DNA of 47,855 bases. Source: an uncultured Pelagibacteraceae bacterium. GTDB taxonomy: Bacteria > Pseudomonadota > Alphaproteobacteria > Pelagibacterales > Pelagibacteraceae. The notes under the pieces are model-generated. The model did no database searches. It was not told the origin of the DNA and saw only the letters and a list, made by a program, of their open reading frames with translations. Both the position numbers and the translations under genes were made by a program. Positions 41,342 to 47,855 of this stretch are shown here, piece after piece. Each line of letters starts with the position of its first letter. Within the stretch, counting starts at the first letter, position 1. The stretch lies in contig CACKKY010000005.1 in assembly GCA_902600855.1 (NCBI GenBank), positions 1-47,855 of the forward strand. The letters run 5' to 3'.

Positions 41342-41830
41342 ATGCAAATTAAAAATAATACTAAGCAGAGAAGTCAATCCATTCAAGGATTAAGATCATT
41401 TAAAGACACTTTGCCAAAAAATGTTAAAAAAATTATTAATAGAAAAGGTCATATTTATTCAGAAACCTTAAGTAACTGGAAATACATAGTAGGAGTTGAA
41501 CTTTTTAAAGTCTGCTTTCCAAAAACATTCAAGAACTCTAATAAATTTGGAGTCAGCACTCTTGTAATAATGGTTAAAAGAGGACATGAGGTCGATATGG
41601 AATATTCAAAAAGAGATATAATAAATAAAATGAACAGTTTTTTTGGCTATTCTGTTGTGGAAAAATTAAAATTTGTCAGTTTTGATTGTGAGCAAGAAAT
41701 AGTTATAGAAGGTAAGAAAAGCAATAAAAATATAGAAATTAATAAATATAAAAAAAAAATTAATGATGTTAAAAATGAAAAAATAAAAAAATCTTTAATT
41801 GAATTAACAAAAGTGTTTAGAGAAAAATGA
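41342..41830 (+). CDS. dciA: DUF721/DciA-family protein (putative replicative helicase loader)
   Basis: WKYIVGVELFKVCFPKTF and C-terminal DUF721-like pattern; mutY-dciA-dsbA-smc order. Confidence 0.7.
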   Translation: MQIKNNTKQRSQSIQGLRSFKDTLPKNVKKIINRKGHIYSETLSNWKYIVGVELFKVCFPKTFKNSNKFGVSTLVIMVKRGHEVDMEYSKRDIINKMNSFFGYSVVEKLKFVSFDCEQEIVIEGKKSNKNIEINKYKKKINDVKNEKIKKSLIELTKVFREK

Positions 41831-42405
41831 AAAAAATAATTTTTACTTTAATAATAATCCTCAATATTTTTACAAACAGTAATGCAGAGGAAATCAAAAG
41901 AATAATTGTTGGAAATCAGGATGCCAAAATTTCAATAATTGCTTATGAATCATTAACTTGTAGCCACTGTGCAGATTTTCATAAAGAAGTTTATCCTAAA
42001 CTTAAAAATGACTATATCGATACTGGTTTAGCTAAAATTGAATTTAGACACTTTCCATTAGATATAGCAGCATTCAATGCCTCAAAAATATCTCAATGTA
42101 AAAATGATGGGGAGTCAATTATTTTAAATCGTTTATTTTTAAATCAACAGAAATGGGTTAAAGGAAGTACGGCTGAAGAGGCAAATGAAAACTTAAAAAC
42201 ATTTTTAATCGAGGAAGAAATTGAAATCGATTTTGAGGAATGTATTAATAATGAAAAAATTGAAGATTTTGTTTTAAATGATAGAATCGATGGTGTTAAA
42301 AAATTTAAAGTAAATGCTACTCCTACGATTATAATAAATAACAAAAAGTTCGAAAAATCTCTAAATTATAAAAATTTAAAAAAAGTATTAGAAAAACTGA
42401 TATAA
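41827..42405 (+). CDS. DsbA-family thiol:disulfide interchange protein
   Basis: Signal peptide, YESLTCSHCADFHKEVYPKLK active site CSHC, VNATPTIIINNKK cis-Pro loop. Confidence 0.9.
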   Translation: MKKIIFTLIIILNIFTNSNAEEIKRIIVGNQDAKISIIAYESLTCSHCADFHKEVYPKLKNDYIDTGLAKIEFRHFPLDIAAFNASKISQCKNDGESIILNRLFLNQQKWVKGSTAEEANENLKTFLIEEEIEIDFEECINNEKIEDFVLNDRIDGVKKFKVNATPTIIINNKKFEKSLNYKNLKKVLEKLI

Positions 42406-42413
42406 GTTAGTAC

Positions 42414-44987
42414 ATGGAGTTTAAAAAAATCTTACTTAATGGATTTAAATCATTTGCTGATAAAACGAACTTTCTAATTGAAGACGGTTTGACAGGTATA
42501 GTTGGTCCTAATGGTTGTGGTAAATCAAATATAGTAGAGTCTTTAAGATGGGTAATGGGAGAAACCTCTGCAAAAAGTATGAGAGGTTCTGGTATGGAAG
42601 ATGTAATATTTTCTGGAACTTCTAATAAAACTTCCAAAAATATTGCTGAAGTTTCAGTTTTAGTTAAAAATGAAAATAATGAAGGACCAGTTCAATATCG
42701 TGAACTTAAAGAAATTCATATAAGAAGAAAAATTGAAAAAGATAAGGGTTCAAAATTTTATATTAACGATAAAGAAGTTAGGGCAAGAGATGCTCAAATG
42801 TTTTTTGCAGATTTATCCACAGGTGCTCACTCACCTTCAATGATAAGTCAAGGTCGTATAGGTGCATTGGTAACAGCAAAACCTACAGATAGGAGAGCAA
42901 TCTTAGAAGAAGCAGCAGGAATTTCAGGATTACATGTGAGAAGGCATGAGGCTGAGTTAAGATTAGGTGCTGCAGAAAATAATCTTAAAAGAGCTGATGA
43001 ACTTAGAAGACAACAAGAAAAACAATTATTTAATCTTCAAAAACAAGCTGAAGAAGCGTCAAAATATAAATTGATAAGTGAAGAAATTAAAAAATTAGAA
43101 GCAGGACTTTATTATTTAAAATTATTGGAGATTGATAAAGAAATTAGAATTGAGCATGAAATTAATAACGAAGCTGGTGGAGAAGTTCAAGATTTTAATG
43201 ATAAAATTGCTGAACTTGAAAATCTTATTAAGACAGCTTCAGATAAAGTCTCACCTTTAAGAGAAAAAAATATTGAAAATTTATCAAAAATTCAACGACT
43301 CAACTTAGAGTTACAAAGTTTGGATGAAGAAAACTCTAGAACACAAGAAGAGATAGAGTCTATTCAAAAATCTCTTCAAACTTTAGATGAAGACATAACA
43401 CGAGAAAGAGGAATCATTATTGATGCTAATTCTAATGAAAAAAGAATTAAAGAAGAAAAGTCTGAATTAATTGAAATTGACTCAAAATATTTTGAAACTG
43501 AAAAACTATCTAATGAAGAATTGGAAATTGCAAAAATAAAACTTAAGAAAGAGCAAGAAGAAGTTGATCAAATAGTAAATGATATTGCTGATGTCACAAT
43601 AAATATTAGTGTAGGCCCAATTAAAAATGTTAAAAATACAATAAATAGAGTTAAAGAATTGATGAATAGTAAAGAAATTAATCAAGCTCTTACCCTGCTA
43701 GATAGATGCAATATTGAATTAGATAATTTTTTGGATGATTTGAAAAATGAAAAATCTAGGAATGAATTACTAACTGTTAATGAAAAAACTCAAAATATAA
43801 AAAAACTTCAAGAAAAATATGCTGATGCATACAGTAAAAATCAATCAATTAAAAACGAATCTATCAAAAGAAACGAAAGGATTAAAACTATTGAAACTGA
43901 AATTGAAAGTTGGAAAAACTTACTATCTAATTCTGAAAAAATGGTTAAAGAATTAAATGATAGAAAAAATAAATTAGCAGATCAATTAAAACAACTTGAT
44001 AATCAACCAAGAATACAAGCTGAAAAAAAGGGTCAAATTTCAGAAAACTTAAGAATTTCTGAAAAAGAAAAAATTGACAATGATTTTGTTATTGAAGAAA
44101 CTGACAAAAAAATTGAAACATTAAGATTACAATTAAACGAAATTCAAGAACAATCTATACAAATCCGGGAAAGAAAAGCAAGTTCTAGCGCAACTATAGA
44201 GGGGCTTCAGAAAAGAAAAAATGATTTGTTAGATAGAATTAATTCTGAGCTTAATTTGTCAGAGGATAATATTCTAGAAAACTCAAATTTATACGGAATG
44301 GAAGATTTACCTAATTCTGTTGATCAGGAAGATTCTTTAGACAAAAAAAAACAGGAAAGGGAGGGTTTAGGGTCCGTAAACTTAAAAGCCGATGAAGAAA
44401 CAAGTAAATATGAGGAAGAGATAAAAAAAATGGAACAAGATCGTTCTGATTTAGTAACAGCGATAGTAAAATTAAAAGAAAGTATCAATGAACTTAATCA
44501 AAAAGGTAGAGAAAGATTAATTCAGGCATTTGAAAAAGTTAATAGAAAATTCAATGAAGTTTATACAAAACTTTTTAATGGTGGAAATGCTAAACTTGAA
44601 TTAGTTGACTCAGATGACCCATTAGAAGCAGGTCTTGAAATGTTAGTAAGTCCTCCAGGTAAAAGACTTCAGTCAATAACATTATTATCAGGTGGAGAAC
44701 AAGCCTTAACTGCTTTATCATTAATCTTTGCAGTTTTTTTAACCAATCCATCTCCAATCTGTGTATTAGATGAGGTAGATGCACCTTTGGATGATGCAAA
44801 CGTAACTAGATTTTGTAGTTTACTTGAAGAACTTATTAAAATTACTAATACAAAATTTATTATTGTTACTCATCATGCTTTGACAATGTCCAAAATGAAC
44901 CGACTTTATGGAGTTACTATGCCAGAAAAAGGAATTAGCCAATTAGTAGCTGTTGATTTACAAAAAGCAGAAAGTATGGTTGCTTAA
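42414..44987 (+). CDS. smc: Chromosome segregation SMC protein, short form lacking a recognisable hinge
   Basis: Walker A GPNGCGKSN; LSGGEQALTALSLIFAVFLTNPSPICVLDEVDAPLDDANV signature/Walker B; FIIVTHH; only 857 aa. Confidence 0.93.
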   Translation: MEFKKILLNGFKSFADKTNFLIEDGLTGIVGPNGCGKSNIVESLRWVMGETSAKSMRGSGMEDVIFSGTSNKTSKNIAEVSVLVKNENNEGPVQYRELKEIHIRRKIEKDKGSKFYINDKEVRARDAQMFFADLSTGAHSPSMISQGRIGALVTAKPTDRRAILEEAAGISGLHVRRHEAELRLGAAENNLKRADELRRQQEKQLFNLQKQAEEASKYKLISEEIKKLEAGLYYLKLLEIDKEIRIEHEINNEAGGEVQDFNDKIAELENLIKTASDKVSPLREKNIENLSKIQRLNLELQSLDEENSRTQEEIESIQKSLQTLDEDITRERGIIIDANSNEKRIKEEKSELIEIDSKYFETEKLSNEELEIAKIKLKKEQEEVDQIVNDIADVTINISVGPIKNVKNTINRVKELMNSKEINQALTLLDRCNIELDNFLDDLKNEKSRNELLTVNEKTQNIKKLQEKYADAYSKNQSIKNESIKRNERIKTIETEIESWKNLLSNSEKMVKELNDRKNKLADQLKQLDNQPRIQAEKKGQISENLRISEKEKIDNDFVIEETDKKIETLRLQLNEIQEQSIQIRERKASSSATIEGLQKRKNDLLDRINSELNLSEDNILENSNLYGMEDLPNSVDQEDSLDKKKQEREGLGSVNLKADEETSKYEEEIKKMEQDRSDLVTAIVKLKESINELNQKGRERLIQAFEKVNRKFNEVYTKLFNGGNAKLELVDSDDPLEAGLEMLVSPPGKRLQSITLLSGGEQALTALSLIFAVFLTNPSPICVLDEVDAPLDDANVTRFCSLLEELIKITNTKFIIVTHHALTMSKMNRLYGVTMPEKGISQLVAVDLQKAESMVA

Positions 44988-44996
44988 ACTATTTAA

Positions 44997-45272
44997 ATGC
45001 AAAAAGACCCTTTTAAAACTCGCTTAGAGATTGCAAAAAGTAAAATTTCAAAGAAAAAACTGTTTAATAGGAAAAATAATGCCTCTTCTATAGGAACAGC
45101 CTTTAAATTGAGCACAGAACTAGTCTCTGCAGTTGCGGTGGGGACAATTATTGGGTTTATTTTTGATAAGACCTTTGGTACTAAACCTTGGTTTATATTA
45201 ATATTTTTTTTTGTGGGCGTAGTTGCTGGGATAACAAACGTAATTAGATCTGCAAAAAATATGCAAAAATAA
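44997..45272 (+). CDS. atpI: AtpI/AtpZ-like F0 subunit I
   Basis: 91 aa with two TM segments, GTIIGFIFDKTFGTKPWFILIFFFVGVVAGITNVIR; first in F0 operon. Confidence 0.85.
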   Translation: MQKDPFKTRLEIAKSKISKKKLFNRKNNASSIGTAFKLSTELVSAVAVGTIIGFIFDKTFGTKPWFILIFFFVGVVAGITNVIRSAKNMQK

Positions 45273-45281
45273 ATAAATACT

Positions 45282-46016
45282 ATGGCAGCAAATCCTATGT
45301 CTCAATTCGATGTTTATAGAATTGGACCTGAAATTAAAGTTGGAGCTTTTGATATATCTTTTACAAACGCAAGTTTGTTTATGATTTTAAGCACTTTATC
45401 TGTTTTAATAATTTTTAATATAGGCTCTAAAAAAAATTCAATTTTACCAAATAAAATTCAACTATTAGCGGAACTGAGTTATACTTTTGTATCAAAAATG
45501 ATCAGTGACACAGCAGGCTCAAAAGCTAAACCATACTTTGCCTTTATATTTTCTCTATTCATGTTTGTTTTATTTTGTAACATGTTTGGAATGATACCTT
45601 ATACTTTCACAGTAACCAGTCATATCATTGTAACATTTATGCTTGCAGCGTTTATATTTATTGGAGTGACTGTAATTGGGTTTATTAAACATGGATTTGG
45701 GTATTTAAAATTATTTGTTCCAAGTGGAGTGCCTGCGGTATTGCTCCCTTTAATTGTTGTTATAGAAATTATTTCTTACTTAAGTAGACCAATAAGTTTA
45801 TCAGTTAGATTATTTGCCAATATGATGGCTGGTCACACAATGATGAAAGTTTTCGGGGGCTTTGTAATTAGCCTTGGGATAGTTGGTGGATGGCTTCCAC
45901 TAAGTTTTTCGGTTGCGTTAACAGGTTTGGAGATCTTAGTTGCTTTTCTTCAAGCTTATGTTTTTGCAATCTTAACCTGCATCTATTTAAATGATGCATT
46001 AAATTTACACCATTAA
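45282..46016 (+). CDS. atpB: F0F1 ATP synthase subunit a
   Basis: RPISLSVRLFANMMAGH; LEILVAFLQAYVFAILTCIYLNDAL. Confidence 0.98.
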   Translation: MAANPMSQFDVYRIGPEIKVGAFDISFTNASLFMILSTLSVLIIFNIGSKKNSILPNKIQLLAELSYTFVSKMISDTAGSKAKPYFAFIFSLFMFVLFCNMFGMIPYTFTVTSHIIVTFMLAAFIFIGVTVIGFIKHGFGYLKLFVPSGVPAVLLPLIVVIEIISYLSRPISLSVRLFANMMAGHTMMKVFGGFVISLGIVGGWLPLSFSVALTGLEILVAFLQAYVFAILTCIYLNDALNLHH

Positions 46017-46034
46017 TAAACATAGGAGGATATA

Positions 46035-46262
46035 ATGGAATTAGAAGCAGCAAAAATGATCGGAGCAGGTTTAGCAGCAATCGCTTTAGCTGGAGCCGGT
46101 GTCGGTATTGGAATAATTTTTGGAAATTATTTATCTGGTGCGATGAGGAATCCATCTGCAGCACAAAAACAGTTTCCTAATTTGCTTTTAGGTTTTGCAC
46201 TTGCAGAAGCTACAGGATTATTCGGATTAGTAGTTGCATTAATCATTCTCTTTGCATTTTAA
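46035..46262 (+). CDS. atpE: F0F1 ATP synthase subunit c
   Basis: 75 aa, Gly-rich first helix, FALAEATGLFGLVVALIILF carboxylate helix. Confidence 0.98.
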   Translation: MELEAAKMIGAGLAAIALAGAGVGIGIIFGNYLSGAMRNPSAAQKQFPNLLLGFALAEATGLFGLVVALIILFAF

Positions 46263-46266
46263 ATTG

Positions 46267-46857
46267 ATGGTTAAAAAAATATATTTTCAGTCAATATTTT
46301 TTAGCTTCTTTTTTATTAAAGAAGCTTTTGCAGCTGAAAGCGGAGGTATGCCTCAATTAAATCCAGAGTTTTGGATTTCTCAAATTTTTTGGTTATCACT
46401 TACTTTTGGAATTATGTATTTAGTTTTATCTAGACTAATATTACCAAAAATTAGTAACAACTTAGAAACAAGAAAATCTCAAATATTAGAAAATATTGAG
46501 GCTGCTGAGAAACAAAGAGAAGATAGTGATGCAAAGCTAAAAGAATATGACGAAATTCTATCTAAAAGCAAACTTGAGGCTAATAGTATTTTCAATCAAG
46601 CAAGGGAAAAGGCTATAAAAGATATTGGTGCAAAAAGAGAAATTCTTGATAACCAAATTGATAATGAAATTGCTGAGGCTGAAAAAGAAATAGATATATT
46701 AAGAAAGAATGCACCAGATAAAATAAATAAAATAGCTATTGAGACTTCATCTGAGTTATTACAAAAACTTATCGGAGCTGAAGTAAATAATAGTAGCATA
46801 TCTGCAATTGTTGACGATCTATCTAAAAGAAATGGGGATAAATACTATGGCAATTGA
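46267..46857 (+). CDS. F0F1 ATP synthase subunit b' (start 46267)
   Basis: Signal/TM then PQLNPEFWISQIFWLSLTFGIMYLVLSRLILPKISNNLETR. Confidence 0.93.
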   Translation: MVKKIYFQSIFFSFFFIKEAFAAESGGMPQLNPEFWISQIFWLSLTFGIMYLVLSRLILPKISNNLETRKSQILENIEAAEKQREDSDAKLKEYDEILSKSKLEANSIFNQAREKAIKDIGAKREILDNQIDNEIAEAEKEIDILRKNAPDKINKIAIETSSELLQKLIGAEVNNSSISAIVDDLSKRNGDKYYGN

Positions 46858-47344
46858 TGCAACATTTTGGGTAGCAGTATCATTTATTATTTTTTTTGGA
46901 GTGTTAATTTACCTTAAGATTCCTCAAAAAGTTTCAGAAATGTTAGATAAAATGATATCTGATATTAAAAATGAAATTGATGAAAGTGAAAAATTAAGAA
47001 CCGAGGCAAAAACACTATTAGATAACTCACAAAAAAAATTAGATTCAGCTCAGTCTGTAAGCAACGAAATGCTTGAGAGCGCCAAAAGAGATGCAGATCG
47101 GTTGATAATTGAAATGAATGATAAGTTTCATAAATCATCAGAAATTAAAAAAAATTTAGCTGAAAATAAAATAAGTCAGATGAAAGAGGCTGCTTTAAAA
47201 GAAATTAAGGATGCATCAATAAAGATTGCAGTGGACTCAGTTAAAAAAATCATAACTACATCTGTAGATAAGTCAAAATTAGACGCTGTGTTTCAAAAAA
47301 ATTTAGATGAAACTAAAGAAGTTTTAAAAAAAATTAACTCATAA
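46847..47344 (+). CDS. atpF: F0F1 ATP synthase subunit b (start 46847 preferred over 46808)
   Basis: MAIDATFWVAVSFIIFFGVLIYLKIPQKVSEMLDK plus long charged helix. Confidence 0.93.
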   Translation: MAIDATFWVAVSFIIFFGVLIYLKIPQKVSEMLDKMISDIKNEIDESEKLRTEAKTLLDNSQKKLDSAQSVSNEMLESAKRDADRLIIEMNDKFHKSSEIKKNLAENKISQMKEAALKEIKDASIKIAVDSVKKIITTSVDKSKLDAVFQKNLDETKEVLKKINS

Positions 47345-47383
47345 TACACTTACAATTTTCCAAAAAAACTATAAATTATTAAA

Positions 47384-47855
47384 ATGAATTCTATAGTCAT
47401 TGGATCAGGATTTGGTGGGATCGCAGCAGCACTAAGACTTAAAGCAAAAGGACATAATGTAAAATTAATAGAAAAACATCCAGACCTAGGTGGTAGGGCT
47501 AGAGTTTTTAAAAGAAATGGATTTATATATGATGCTGGACCAACAGTAATTACTGCGCCCTATTTAATTAATGAATTGTTTGAGTTATTCAATAAAGATC
47601 CCAAGAATTATATAGAACTTACCCCACTTAAAATTTGGTACCAATTTATTTTTGAGGATAAAACCAAGTTTAACTACTCAGGTGATGAAATAGAAATGAA
47701 AAGCCAAATTGAAAAACTTAGCAAAGAAGATGTAAATGGATATGAAAAATTAGTTAATTTCACAAAAAAGATATTTGATAAAGGTTTTTCTGAACTTGCA
47801 GATATTCCTTTTAATAAACCATTGATAATGCTTCAGCAGCTACCTGCTCTTTTAA
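47384..47855 (+). CDS. crtI: Phytoene desaturase family (3' truncated by window end)
   Basis: Own translation: MNSIVIGSGFGGIAAALRLKAKGHNVKLIEKHPDLGGRARVFKRNGFIYDAGPTVITAPYLINELFELF; not in ORF track because it has no stop in window. Confidence 0.88.
   Translation, partial: MNSIVIGSGFGGIAAALRLKAKGHNVKLIEKHPDLGGRARVFKRNGFIYDAGPTVITAPYLINELFELFNKDPKNYIELTPLKIWYQFIFEDKTKFNYSGDEIEMKSQIEKLSKEDVNGYEKLVNFTKKIFDKGFSELADIPFNKPLIMLQQLPALL

Noticed and set aside
44590-44799. 69-aa antisense ORF in the smc C-terminal head
   Set aside because: Lies opposite the highly conserved SMC signature region; no start context or homology pattern.
46035-46262. Possible sodium-coupled c subunit
   Set aside because: The c-subunit helix reads FALAEATGLF without the upstream Gln typical of Na+-binding rings; a proton-type ring is the simpler reading.
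1-47855. CRISPR arrays, transposons, integrases, phage genes
   Set aside because: No direct-repeat/spacer pattern, transposase, integrase or phage structural motif recognised in any ORF.

Overview
This is a gene-dense, very AT-rich alphaproteobacterial chromosome segment. Gene content, streamlining and synteny resemble the SAR11/Pelagibacter lineage; that assignment is an inference. It is nearly wall-to-wall core genes with very short or negative intergenic distances. Contents: carB 3' end, a Gly-rich autotransporter-like protein, a CP-ATP-grasp/Anbu proteasome-like pair, trxB, aspC, uvrB, folB, uvrC, pgsA, ilvE, a MarR/OmpR-type regulator/histidine kinase cluster, ubiK, lgt, pgeF, prs, rplY, pth, ychF, the cytochrome bc1 genes, trmL, hemF, greA, a tRNA nucleotidyltransferase gene, tRNA-Gln(UUG), ispE, a TPR protein, a UDG-like protein, rnhB, ccrM, mutY, dciA, a DsbA-like protein, smc, the F0 ATP synthase genes, and the 5' end of crtI. 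I see no CRISPR, prophage or transposon. The most unusual signals are: (1) a short (857 aa) SMC with both ATPase half-heads but no recognisable hinge; (2) a tRNA-Gln with encoded CCA ending 3 nt before the ATG of the CCA-adding enzyme gene; (3) three GANTC sites within 49 bp just upstream of ccrM, the GANTC methyltransferase; (4) a reduced Anbu/ATP-grasp locus with two stacked inverted repeats in its divergent promoter; (5) a family-4-like UDG with only one Cys and an Asn in place of the motif-2 His; (6) an ARH-fold protein with GGCNCSR in place of the usual GGDTDS-type metal motif; (7) zero-gap CAT|ATG divergent starts of mutY and dciA; (8) eight convergent gene junctions, none with room for an intergenic terminator.
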